This document shows, piece after piece, positions 13,337 to 25,158 of a stretch of 64,000 bases of DNA. Under the pieces are notes generated by a model. That model was not told the origin of the DNA. It did no database searches and was given only the letters and a program-made list of their open reading frames with translations. The position numbers and the translations under genes were made by a program. The number at the start of each line of letters is the position of its first letter. The stretch's first letter is position 1. Source of the DNA: Torreya grandis. Lineage: Eukaryota; Streptophyta; Pinopsida; Cupressales; Taxaceae. The stretch is from positions 1,378,001 through 1,442,000 of the forward strand of contig JARHVA010000002.1 of the NCBI GenBank assembly GCA_037957365.1, given 5' to 3'.

Positions 13337-14123
13337 TGTAAACATTATTTTTGAATTATGTATCACCTCAGTCTTGTACACTTGGAAAATACATATCATG
13401 AATGTACCTTTAGCTTATTGACCTTCCCCACTACTAAAAGACTCATATACACTATATCTATGTGCTTATTGCTTATCTCTTGGTCTAACCAATGTTATTA
13501 TGATGACTCAAACTTTATATCATCCTCAAAATTTTATAAACCTACTTATCTTATGTCTTTGAAAATCCTTGACCTATAGCTATTTTCCAACTACCTAAAC
13601 ACTTATGTCCCAGTCAAATATCTATGTTGACACAAGTGTTATATTCTGATGAAAGTGTCTAGTACCATAAATTCATTTAATTTATAAATGAAACATATAT
13701 TAAAGGTCAACCTAAGTTATTTCATGTCAGATATTATCCAAATGGATTTTAATATATATAATATTATTCCTTATTCATTCAACACCTAACATAGACCAAA
13801 GAACTCACAAGGCAATTTACCAAAGTCATGCAATCAAGCACTCAAGTGGGAAAATATTCTTTATTTTCTCTTATCTCTAGATAAGTCATAGGGACAACAC
13901 ATTTATAGGTATGAAGTATGAAATAATCATCCCATGAGACACATTTTTTAAGTCACAAGTTAGGTTATTATTGTACTTTTTTATCACACATTGCATCTTT
14001 ATGCACACACAAGCCAACATATAGGGGAGAGATACATAAGTCTAAGGCCTTCTTCTGAGTATTAGATATGTAAGCATAACTTATTAATAAATGGTTATTT
14101 ATGGCATCTTGACATGATATACC
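13337..14123 (+). repeat. 5' LTR of outer element, left portion
   Basis: Matches the first ~780 bases of the 3' LTR at 34,393 onward: both share cacacaagccaacatatagggg-like and ttatgcacacacaagcc segments and many others. It stops at 14,123 where the inner element begins. The left end TGTAAACA differs from TGTAGACA in the 3' LTR by one transition. Confidence 0.85.
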
Positions 14124-15275
14124 TGTAGAGTAGGAATCCAAAATGAGTTAGATCATGCATTAGTCAAGTAAAACCAAAATAAGAATAAAGAAAATAACTC
14201 ACTAAGCCAACTCCCTCATGGGATTTTTCAAATGAGATCTAAGAGATATTGAAAGAAGGAATACAACTATCAAACCTTCCCAAGAGCATCCATTCTCCAA
14301 GAGTGGCTAAAAAATGTGATTTTCCCTTGATTTGGTATTCCAAGTCTTTATCAATGATGAGTGGATTGCTCCTCTATCACATTTAAATGAACCAATGAAT
14401 TAAGATCATGAAATTAATCAATGTATTCCAATGGTTGAAGCTATTATATTTCAAATTTAGCATAATAACATTACACAAAAATAGATTGAAAGGATGAGTG
14501 AGGACCCTTGTATTTATAGATTTTTAGAAATGATCAGAATCAACCATGACCGTCCATCTTAATATCAAGATGTGTGGCCATGAATTAATTCAATTTTGGA
14601 GTCTCAATCCATAAATATCACCATTAATATTTGGAATAAAGGGCATTAATTAGGCATGGGAGGGCTTAAACCAAATATTTGTTCTACTTATGGCTTATAG
14701 ATGCCACCATATTGATGATGTCACTAGATGATGCAGATATTAAAAATGAATTTCTAATTAATATATCTTCAATAGCTTCCATGGATTTTCCACTTAAGCT
14801 CTTGATTGGGTTTAATGTGCTTAAGTGGGGTTAATTAATTTTTTTGTAATTCTTTAGAAAGTGGTTGTTCACTTAATTAAACAGGTCAAAATGTCAATTT
14901 ACTGAGTTGTAATTTGATTGGAGTATAACTAGAAAAAGGTGTCAATTACATATGGATCAATACCCCATTTAGAACATTGTAGATGTAAAATAGCACATGC
15001 ATATGTTGTTTTCTTGTAAATTATAAGAATTCAATGGTTTAGAGTGTCAAATTGCATTTTCATCATTTTGACTCAAAGTGAATTAAGAATAGTGAATAAT
15101 CACATAAATGCATTGCCCCATTCAACGATACATTATCCTAAATCAGCACTTTTATATGAAAATTTTTAATCATTTAGCGTGTTTAGGTGATGTTGGCCCA
15201 GATTGTGCATTATCACAAAAAAATTAGTAAGATTGATAATTTCAACATAATGGCAATAGGAATTGGATGTCTACA
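14124..15275 (-). repeat. 3' LTR of inner element
   Basis: 1,152 bases with a perfect six-base terminal inverted repeat, TGTAGA and TCTACA. It aligns end to end with 27,697-28,847, with an estimated 10-15% difference by eye. On the minus strand the sequence just before it reads agaggcaaaa, a plausible polypurine tract. Confidence 0.92.
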
Positions 15276-18170
15276 TTTTGCCTCTATTTGAGAAGGCATG
15301 GAGAGACATTCAATCAAAGCAACATATTTTCAAATAATGAAAGAGTTATCAAGAAAAATTTTGAAGTTAATAATCCATTATTCCCCCTCAAGGGGATGTA
15401 CGAGGATGAAAGAGAGGGATGGACTCTCAAAAAGAGAGAAAGAGTGAAATTAACCCATGGACAAGATGATATCTATATGAGTTAATGATTACATGCATTG
15501 ATTCTCAATGATCAAAATATAATATAATATAATGGTCCTTAAGGTAGAGGGAAGTGGGCAGAATGCAATCCCAAAACATAAGTGACACACTTTAACATAC
15601 CCAAAAGAGGGTGAAAGTTGTGCACTTAGGGAATGATCAATCTCAAGACAAGTTGCATACATTAAAATTTTCAGAATGAGGGAAAAATTTGTAAAGATTG
15701 GAATTAGAAGAAAAATTAAAACATTATTCTAGAGAAAAGAGGTCAATGAATTAATAATGTGCCCTATAGAGTGGATATGATCTATTGAGAAATTGAGTGT
15801 GCTCCAGTAGGGCTGATTTTGATCATCGATAAAGGATTTTACCCCAACATAGCTGATATGATTGATGATTAGTCTAAATATTATGCCCCGATAAAGAAAA
15901 TTGGAAATAATAGCTCAAAAAAATAACCTAATGTATAGATGAAATATGAGTAGGTGCAAGCATAGATGTGATGGTCTAAACTGAAGAAGTCATAAAAAAC
16001 TAAGCATAAATAGATGTACAAAATGATGAAATAAATGAATAGAAGAATGAGGGTGGATGAACTAACCCAAGATATGTCATGTATCTAAGTGTTGCCTACA
16101 TAGTCTAGATGAACCTTAGGCCCATTTAGTTTGCCCAGAAGTGGGATAAAATGGAATGAGGAATGAAGAATAGAAGAAAAATGGACCAATGTTCAAGTAG
16201 ACTCATAGTGTATGCTAAGAGATGCACATCTTTCATAGAGTCTCATGTAAGGTATGGTGTATTGAGAGCTAACATTTGAAGTATCATTGACTTTTGGACT
16301 TAGAATCCAAAGTACTTGGTGCTTACTTTAACAAAAGTGAAATTATGCATCATTAATATGAGTAACTTATAATAACATTGTATTTCAATTGTGATTATCC
16401 ATTTCAAATGTGAATATTTATAATTAAGGATAATGATAAAAACTACCAACACCAGAGTTACAACTATTTACATTTAAACAAAAACAAAGATAAAAACTAG
16501 ACACAAATGTGACCTAACCTAAAATCAAGATATGAGTAATTAGGACTTAAGTAGGAACAATAATATATAAAATAAAAGCAAGAAAAACTTAATAAACAAC
16601 ATGAAATCAAGGTATGAATAATCAAGCTCCATGTGTACTAACAAGATGTACTTGGAAAATAAAAGAAAAGAACTAAATAATACAGATAACAAGACCAAAT
16701 AGTAACACAAAAAACCAAAATACCAAGGATAAAATAAGAATAGAACATCAAACAAGTACAAATAAATAAATGAACAACAAAAAACCCACAAAAATAAATG
16801 AAGATATATACAAAGCACAACAATAAAAATCAAATAAACACACACAAATAAAAGTTGGTCACAATTCTAGTGAAAGCAAAGAAAAAAGTGACATATTCAT
16901 GTAAGTTTAATAGAGACATTACTCTATGTGATAGGGTGACCCTAAATCTAAGAAATAACAAGAATAGTAGAACAAAACAAGAATAAGAAAGACAAAGTTT
17001 CCCCCAAGTGATATGAAAATAAGACAAAACAAAATGGGGAAAAATAAGAAAAGAAAGGGGTGGACGAGTTGACTCTAGATGTATAAGACAAGTGGGCACT
17101 CCCTACATAGTTTTATGGATGCAAGATCCAACATGAAATTTAGGACAAATGTATTTCTCCTAAGAAATGGGATAGAATAAGAGTGATGATAAGAAAACAT
17201 GATTGATGTTATAGAGGAAATAAGGAAATGGGCTCACAAAATGGCGAGAACATTCAAATGATTACTTGAAAAATGGCAAGAGCGTGGGATAAATGAAAAT
17301 GTAAGATAATGTTTTTGTTTATTTTGTTGATTAGTTTCTAATTTTTTTGTGTTTTTGGGATAAGAAACAAAAATTAACTATTCACACAAAAGGCCCAAGG
17401 AACTACCTAACTAAAGAGATGCACTTCCATATGTAAGAGCTAAAATAACAGTTAAATCAACTACAATGGGGATCCTAGATATAAACAATGACACAAGGCA
17501 CTAAATAATTAAGGAGATGCACATCCAAGAGTAAAAGTTACAATAATAACTAAAGCTAGATGTAATGGCCCAACATCAAAAAAAGGTGAGAGTGTGATCC
17601 TATTAAGGCAACAATGCCTACTAAACAACAATAAAATAATAATAGAAGAATATGCAATGCTAGATAAATTTGAAGAGCCATTCAATAAGTAGAATCCATG
17701 TGATGATGTATTTGTGTTCATTTATCTGCAAGAAGAAGATGCAAAATGATGTTCAAGTATATTGCTTTGTAAAAATAGTGATTAGTGTCTCTATAATGCC
17801 TATGAGTCATAATTAGGATCATAATTTGTCAAGGGATAGAACTATCTAGTATACAATGGTCTAGTGTATGAAAATAATATGGTGCTAAGTAGAATGGTCC
17901 AAGGTAGAACAAGACAAAATAAATATGGTCTAGAAGATGACAGTCCAAGATGGGATAAAAAGAGTCAAGTTGGAATATAAGTGATCCAAAGTGTCAATAG
18001 TCCAAATTTTTAATGATCCAGAGTCATAAAAGAATATGGTTCTCATGAGAAAGGTCCAGGGTATAATAATGGGATAAAATGAATTCAGTATAAGTTGCCC
18101 CCAAGTAAGGGGTCTTATAGATAATGGTTCAATTGATTGTCAAGTGTATAAGCACTTGAGATGTACAATG
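15276..18170 (-). other. Long 3' noncoding region of inner element
   Basis: About 2.9 kb between the end of the integrase remnant and the 3' LTR, without recognisable coding sequence. The open frames at 16,540-17,099 come from an A-rich plus strand and encode only low-complexity F/L/Y/C peptides. A long noncoding 3' region is a known trait of Tat-lineage elements. The part nearest integrase carries repeated gtccaag words, listed separately. Confidence 0.6.
17857..18062. repeat. Array of degenerate gtccaag words in the 3' noncoding region
   Basis: Related words ggtccaagg, agtccaaga, gatccaaag, agtccaaat, gatccagag and ggtccaggg recur at about 17,895, 17,942, 17,982, 17,999, 18,014 and 18,053, with ggtctag variants at 17,857 and 17,926. 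Spacing is irregular (15-38 bases), suggesting a decayed tandem array. Confidence 0.45.
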
Positions 18171-19520
18171 TTAATGGTCTTTGGGAGTTCTTCACCATCT
18201 AGGGTAGCTAGCCAGTATACCCTGATCCATAGCTTGTTGTGATGACATATAGGCCTAGCCAATTGGGTTAGAACTTACCCTTCTTGTATTTAGAATTTAT
18301 GTTATTTTGATTTTCTTTCAAGACTAAATCACCAATGTCAAACTCCTGATGGAGAGTGCACTTGTTATAGATTCTATTCAATTTATTCTAATAGGCTTTC
18401 AAGTTGTCTAATGTAGCCAAATTCTTGCCATCAAGGATTTATAGCTCTTGCAATCTTGAAACTCTATAATCTTCATCATATTCAATATTCTCCAAGGATA
18501 ATCACAATGAAGTTAGCTTGATCTCAATTAGGGTAATAGCTTTTGTGCCATAAATAAGGGAGTATGGAGTGACTCCTAAGGGGATTTGATGACTAGTGTG
18601 ATAAGCCCAAAGGGCAAGAAAAATGTGATGTGCCAATTACGGCCAGCGTCATTGATAATATTTATTACTATGGTAATAATGGTTTTGTTTAATGCTTTAG
18701 CTTGACCTTTGCCTTGTGTATTATATGGTGTGGATTTCTTGTGTTTGATTTTGAAGTTTACACAAAGATCTTTAACATCTCAATTTATAAATGATCCACC
18801 ATTATCGAATATGATTCAGGCTGGGATATCATATCAATAGATGATATGGTAATGTATGAACTTGGAAATATGCTTCTTGATGATATAAGTGAGAGGAATG
18901 ACCTCAATTCACTTAATAAAATACTCAGTAGTAGTGAGAATATGTTTATGGCCATCGAAAGTTGTTGGGTTTATTTTCCCAATGAGATCGAGGCCCCATG
19001 TAGAAAATGGCCATGGTGTAGTAATCAGTTGCAGTGGAAAAGAAGGTGTGTGTATCAAATTACCATGTCATTGACAAGAAATACACTTCTATACATAATT
19101 ACAAGCATTTATCTCCATTTTGGGCCAATAGTACCTATTCTGAGAAGATTTTTAGTTAAAAACTACACCATTGGTGTGGGCCCCACACATTCCTTCATGA
19201 ACCTCCTTAAGTGATAACTTGGATTCTCTTGAAGATAAATAAAAAAATAGCATTCCATCATAGCCTTTATGATAAAGCATGTTTCTAAGGAGGGTATAGT
19301 GGGATACATGATGAAGGAAAAGTTTTTGATGATTATTGGAAATGTCAGGTAGAAAAACATGCTCATGAAAATAACTATAAATATCTTGAAACCAAGGCAG
19401 TTCAGGTGCGGGATTGGGACCAACAATGGTGCATACCCTTTATAAATTTGGAAACACATAAGCAAGATGTAGAAGGTTTTTAATGAAAAATTGATACTCT
19501 TTAGCACTACTATCAATTTG
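18170..19520 (-). pseudogene. Integrase of inner element (broken)
   Basis: Retroviral-type integrase that would insert the cDNA. On the minus strand the zinc-binding region is followed by TWGLDLIGKINP (about 19,000-18,967), then FDNGGSF around the second catalytic Asp (about 18,810), then the GQA-K-ALNKT block. There the expected third catalytic residue Glu is Lys (codon 18,699-18,697), a G-to-A change. The C-terminal part reads WAYHTSHQIPLGVTPYSL (about 18,600), then LDEKRL and FDIGDLVLK (about 18,330), matching the Tat/gypsy integrase tail. Several in-frame stops. It lies directly after the RNase H remnant, as expected. Confidence 0.82.
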
Positions 19521-19559
19521 TATCATGGACCCAATTGTTGTAATTACATCGATAGATTT

Positions 19560-19800
19560 GTTGTTGACCCATGGTACTTATTCAAATTGTAGGGATTTGA
19601 AATGAGTCTTGAGATTATCCACAATATACTTATAGGGTACAATCTTGTCATATCTATTCTAATATTAATCTGTGGTTTGATTGATAATCAATTAGGAATC
19701 CCCATAGACCATTAAGTGTTGGATATCTCATTGCACTACAAGATGAAGCCCTATAATAAGTGCTCCATATTTGGCCATATTATTGGTACAATGAAAATTC
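19560..19800 (-). pseudogene. RNase H remnant (archaeal-type, Tat lineage) of inner element
   Basis: Reads CTNNMAKYGALIIGLHLV (about 19,795-19,740), then HLMVYGDS and LIINQ, then VPWVNNKSIDV (about 19,570). This is the AEYEAL / VYGDS-x-LI-NQ / IPR-x-x-N-x-x-AD pattern of the extra RNase H found in plant Tat elements. Here AEYEAL has decayed to AKYGAL. The N-terminal strand with the first catalytic Asp is absent because a deletion joins this block almost directly to the RT YVDD motif. Confidence 0.75.
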
Positions 19801-19814
19801 TTTATAGAATGTCA

Positions 19815-20360
19815 TGATATCTAGCACATGTTCTTGATTTAATTAGGATATCATCAACATAGTCTTCAACAATATCATGCATCATGTCATGGAAAATTAT
19901 AGTCATAACATGTTGATAAGTGGATCCAACATTATTCAAGCCAAATGGCATGACTTGATTATATAATGTTCCCCATGATGTGGTGATCTCAATTTTATGC
20001 TAGTCTTCTTGAGCTATTGTGATCTGATTATATTCAAAAAATCCATCCATAAGGGATAGCACCTCATACCCAAAAGTAGAATCGATACTCATTTCAATGT
20101 TGGGTAGAGGAAAATAATCTTTGGGGCATGCCTTATTGATATCTATGAAATCAGTACAAAGGCATATATCCTATGGCTTTTTGCTAACTGAAAGTATGTT
20201 TGATATCCATTTAAAATAATCTAGTGGTTAGATGAAACTTGCTCCTAATAATTTGTCCAATTCTACATTTACCAAAAGAGTAATGCGTGGATGCATATTT
20301 ATCAGTCTCTATTTGATTGGCTTGGCATCTAGATGAATAACAAGTTGATGCAAAACCAAG
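19815..20360 (-). pseudogene. Reverse transcriptase core of inner element (broken)
   Basis: Ty3/gypsy RT. It carries DINKACPKDYFPLPNIE (about 20,130-20,080), LSLMDGFFEYNQI (about 20,040), WGTLYNQVMPFGLNN (about 19,960) and the catalytic YVDD (19,861-19,850). The DINKACPKD-x-FPLP wording is typical of Tat elements. The frame is interrupted by stops. Sequence after YVDDILIKS ends within about 15 codons and is followed by the late part of an RNase H, so the thumb, connection and gypsy RNase H are missing. Confidence 0.87.
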
Positions 20361-21839
20361 TTAGGGTTTAACCCTTGCATGTTAGAGTAAGCCCATGTGA
20401 AGATATCAATGAAATCTCTCAGAATAGTAATAATGTGATCATGATCCTCATCAATGAGGGAGGCTCAAAGATAAAAAATTTTGGGATCATCATATGTTTT
20501 AAGGTTTACATTAGTTATGTTTTATACGAGTGTAGAACCATCTTATAGACTAGTAGGTAGAGTTTGATCCTGATCTTTTAATTCTTCCCAAAGCTCTGGA
20601 TAATGTGATGAATCTGAATCTACCAATTCTGGAAATGGCCAACTAGCAAATATATCTTAAAATTCAAGAGTAATTTTCTTTAAAACTTTCTATTATTCTG
20701 ATGTGATGCTAGTACTGGATATGGAGCTAGGACTTGATGGACCTTATGTGTCCTTTAGGGATTAGTAAACTTTCCCATCCAAGAGTGCCTAAAATAGGTT
20801 TTCACTCAAGGGCTTATCTTTTATTTTTACTATTTCCCTGACCAACGAGCACCTTAAAGAGGTTTTCACTTGAGGATCTCAATGTTTTATCTTTTTCATG
20901 ACCAAAAAAGTTTTCTTTATCTCTAAAATAGGTAGAAGGATCCAAATAAAAATCAAAGCCTTGTTTATGATCACCAATTAGCAATCCGTCGCTGAAGCCC
21001 ATGTACTCTATAATAGATTCTTCATTCTATAATTCATCAAGACATATGATTGAATTTTTTTGGTCCCAATCAATGAGTTTAGGATGGCAAAGGCAAAGAG
21101 AATAATGGGGTGTTATATTCATAATGGAATTTGAATGAAATAAGTCTATGTCAGCAAGATCATCATAAATACTATAATGGGATGCTACATCACTACCAAG
21201 AGTCTCGTTGCTAGTCAATTTAGAAGAATCACTATCAAAATTCATGAGATCACCCCCAAGTGGTATAAATCTAAGACCTTGATTCATGTTAGGTTTACCA
21301 ACTGATAAAGGTTCTAGTATTCCTCGATCTCATGTCCTAAGGCCTTCTCTTGTATAATCAAAGTTATCCATAATCCTATTAGGGATAGGATATTTAGGAT
21401 TCTAAAAAACACTCAGAAATGCTATTAGAATATAACCAGTCTCCTTTAATGAAATCATCTTGATCCTAATTTGGTGAAGTAGTAAGTATGAGTACCATTG
21501 GTGGTTTTTGTGTATCTTTATTCTTTTTCCAAATCATGTTGGGTCTACAAGGGATTTTGGAAGGTTTGGGTTTACCAAAATATTTAGGATACTTGGGAAA
21601 CCTAGCAATATGGAAAGCATCTTTCAGATGGTACATGAAAATCCTTGTCTTCTATAGTGACTTATTATGCAAGGGTTGTGGGAAATGGATCAACCGAAGT
21701 GGAATCAAGGTCACCTAGGTTGATATAATTGGATTTGGGTGGATGCAAAATTATTTATTTATTCTTCTTTACCACAAATTTAGAACCAAGACAATAGTTA
21801 TAGTTACAAATTTCAACTCTAGATGTCTGCAATACTTGT

Positions 21840-22230
21840 AAAGCTAAAGATCAATAGGAATGGTGACTTTAATCCCATCATGGAGGAACTTGAGGCACTA
21901 ATGTAAAGTAGATGGGACGGATTGTACTTCATGGATCCAAGGACGACCAAGAAGTATGTTATAAGGTAACTCAATATCCACAATATGTAATAAGGTATGA
22001 TGGGACACAGACCAAATAATGATGGGTAAATAGATAGTACTAGAATATTTTTTTTTTTGGTGTTGTCATATGCCTTGATTGTAATTGTCTCTGGATGAAT
22101 GTCTTTTACAATATAACCCAATCACTATACTAGCTTGAGGGATATTGTGTTCATCCCTAAACCATTGTCTATAATAACTTACTTGATTTTATGGTTTTCA
22201 ATGATGACCTCAATATACAAGGGATTGTTA
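21840..22230 (-). pseudogene. Aspartic protease region of inner element (broken)
   Basis: Retropepsin-like domain that would process the polyprotein. The active-site region reads VIIDNGLGMNTISL, with Asp-Asn-Gly encoded at 22,169-22,161; D-N-G instead of D-S/T-G is common in Tat elements. After a frameshift comes LPYNILLGRPWIHEVQS (about 21,970-21,920), followed by PSTLH and KFLHDG, the conserved end of the Tat protease region. It lies between gag and RT as expected. Confidence 0.8.
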
Positions 22231-23199
22231 TGGCTAGGACCAAGGGTAGACATGTCTCTTTGATCAAATGTAACCTATCGAAATGAATACAAATGCCCTA
22301 TAAGTGTTTGGAATTATTCAAGGCTAATTTCTTATGGAATAGTAAATTGTTGAATAAGGTTGTTCAAAATAGTTCTATGGACTTTACACGTATGTAGAAG
22401 ATCTAAAATATAATTATGTACAGGGGTTTTACTTAGTTGGTCCAAGATATTATACGGATTTTTGACAGTGACATGAGATGGTTTAGATTTGGTTAGTATA
22501 GTGTTTAACTTTGGATCTGAAGGCATAATGTTCACATTGGGTCCAATTTTGGAAGAGGGCAAAGGGCCCTGAAGAGTAACTCATGAGCATCTAGTTATGA
22601 TTGCATAATCTAGAGGTATAATTAGAAGACGAAGGTAAGGGGCCTTGGAGGGTGACTCATGGGCATCTAGTTGTGTTAGCATAATTTTGAGTCAGCAAAG
22701 AGAAATTATAATTAGAATAAAGGGGTCTAGAAATGGTAACCTATAGAATTGAGGTGTAATAGAATTTCATGTACTCAATGTGGCATTACTTGAAAGGGAG
22801 GGTGTTGACCCTATAATAATGGGTCCAGTACTTCAAGAATCATGAGATGGTTCATGAACTTTAACAATGATGGTGATAACATGGTTTGCAAAAATACACC
22901 CCACAATATTATTGTAGTCATAAGGCATGTTGTTGTAACCCAAGTTATTAGCATGGCTATTATGATCTTGATTATGATTATGTTTATTATGATTTTGACA
23001 TTGGGCTTGTTGCCACTGATTTTATCCTTGGTTCTAATTATTTCTTATTAGTTATTGATTATTTCTAGGAAATGGATCTTTGTAGATTCCCATATCCCTA
23101 TTAGTGTTTTGCAGAGCAATTTTGATTTCAAATTTTCCACTTTCAATAAAATATTCAATGAGATTTCATAACTGAACACACAGATAAGCACCATAACAA

Positions 23200-25158
23200 C
23201 ACAATGGAAGTTGCAAAACTCATCTTCCTAATACCAATCAGGTTTGGGTTGATCTTCTAAAAATGGCCTTGGTATAGGCTATATAATTAGATTAGTCATT
23301 ACAAGATTTTGAAATATAGCCTCAACAGGTTCTTTTAGTTTACTAAAGACTCTATATTTGTTATTGAATGCCCTTTTTGGAAGGACCCTTTGCAAAGTAA
23401 CTAGTGGATTAGGTGGAGCTAATTGCACATTTGGAGTGGACAAATCCTGCATCATTTGTACATGTCTAGATTCAGTTACTCCATTCCCTACCATGATCTT
23501 ATTCTTATTAAATCCCTTAGGTTTTTATGTTATAACAACTTAAATAGGTGATTGGGTCTGATTTGACATTTGACCCTGAGAGTAAATAATGACAAGACAT
23601 TTAGTCATAAGCTCCATCTCAATCTGCATACCATTTTTTATAATTTCCTCAAATTTATTTACATAAGTGAGTCATAGTTTATGCACCACCTCAAGGTGTA
23701 GGTTATGTGAAAAAATATTAACCAATTGTTTGTCTGTCAAACTATATTAAAAGTTTCCATCTAATGCTCTCCATCATTGTAGATATGTTACAAAGTTTTT
23801 TCCATATCATTATTTGGATTTACACAAGTCAACCACAATCAACTCATGTTGAATATTGTAAGATAAATGATTGATAAATTTTTTAGATAATTAATTTCAA
23901 TCTACCATTGATCCCTTAGGTAACTTGAGTAGCCAGTCTAAATCTTGTCCTACTGAACTTCATGGAAACAAGTGAAGCAAATAAACATTTCTATAAACTA
24001 CCTCTTGGTAAAATACAAAAAATGTTTGGATATGTTCACGAGGGTCACCCTTCCCTTTGTATTTGTCAAATTTTGGTGCCTCAAAATGAGGTGAAAAAGA
24101 GACTTGGAGAATACTCAAATCAAATAGATATGGACATATCTCATCAAATTTGTATTTCTTAACTCAGTTTCCTATCTCCAATCTCGATATAATTTCTTTC
24201 ATCAAATTCCACTCTTTCATGTTTGGTGCATTGGTAGGTGGAATATAGTTATGTTGGGGTGGTATGTACCCTTATTGTGTGGATTTATTATGGATATAAA
24301 CCCTATGATATGTAACTTTGTTTTGGTTCACTCCTTAATTCGAGTAGGTGGGTCACTGATTCTTGGGTTGACAAACATTCCCTAAAATCTATCACCTTGA
24401 ATTGTAAGTGTTTTGTTGATTTCAGGGAGTCTGTGATAAATTCACTAAAGTACATGTTTTTTGAGAGGAATTTGTTAAAGTGTTTTGAAAATTTTCATTA
24501 ATACGTACTATGGGTTTCATTCTTTGATTTTGTAAAGGAATAAAATGTTCTTGATGATTGAAAAATGTATGCTTTGTGTCTAATGAAGCATGTTGTGGAA
24601 CCTCTTGAGGCCTGTTTTTTTTAATTGAGATTCTATGGTCTATCATAGATGTGTTCTCAAATAGAGTATGATATGTTTATTCTATTATATTCTCTTATTC
24701 TTTGTAAGCATTATTTTGTATTTAAGTGGTAGATAAAGAGTTGGTCAAGTCCACGATAAGCTGGTATGCATATCATTGACTTATATTCTTTATTTTGGTG
24801 GTAAGATTTTGATCATTGAGTGTTGAATCTATGAGTTCTTCCTTCCCTTTGCTAGAAGAAGCAATGTTATATTTTGAAATATGAGCTAGGATTGTTCTCT
24901 TTGTTTTTCTTCTACTCTAACCAAGGTATGCATTTATTCCATAAGAAATTCCGATGGCAATCTAACACCTAATTCAATCAACCTTAGGAGGGTTTCATCT
25001 TTATTCTCTTGGGGTTAATTTTAAAAATAGTATTCTTTAGAACCTACAGTTTTTGGAATGTCTTCAAACACCATGAAATTATCTTGTCTATCATATAAAT
25101 TCTCTTCCTCATAGCTAGGTCCATAAGAAACCCCACTACAAGTATACCTTTGTGTCAT
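23200..25158 (-). pseudogene. gag of inner element (broken)
   Basis: Structural gag gene. A likely start ATG is at 25,158 (MTQRYTCSGVSYGPSYEEE). The Retrotrans_gag core is FDKYKGKGDPREHIQTFFV (about 24,070-24,010), followed by YLLHLFPWS, WLLKLPKGSM, SYNIQHELIVVDLC and LTDKQLVNIFSHNL (about 23,700). This is the usual Tat gag wording. Stops and frame changes occur throughout, and the C-terminus is not clear. A proline-rich C-terminal piece is visible around 23,490-23,280. Confidence 0.78.

Noticed and set aside
16540..17099. Hydrophobic minus-strand open frames resembling membrane proteins
   Set aside because: They arise from an A-rich plus strand; the peptides are low-complexity F/L/Y/C and lie in the 3' noncoding region of the inner element.
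18846..19214. 122-codon plus-strand frame
   Set aside because: Antisense shadow of the minus-strand integrase, whose motifs are clear.
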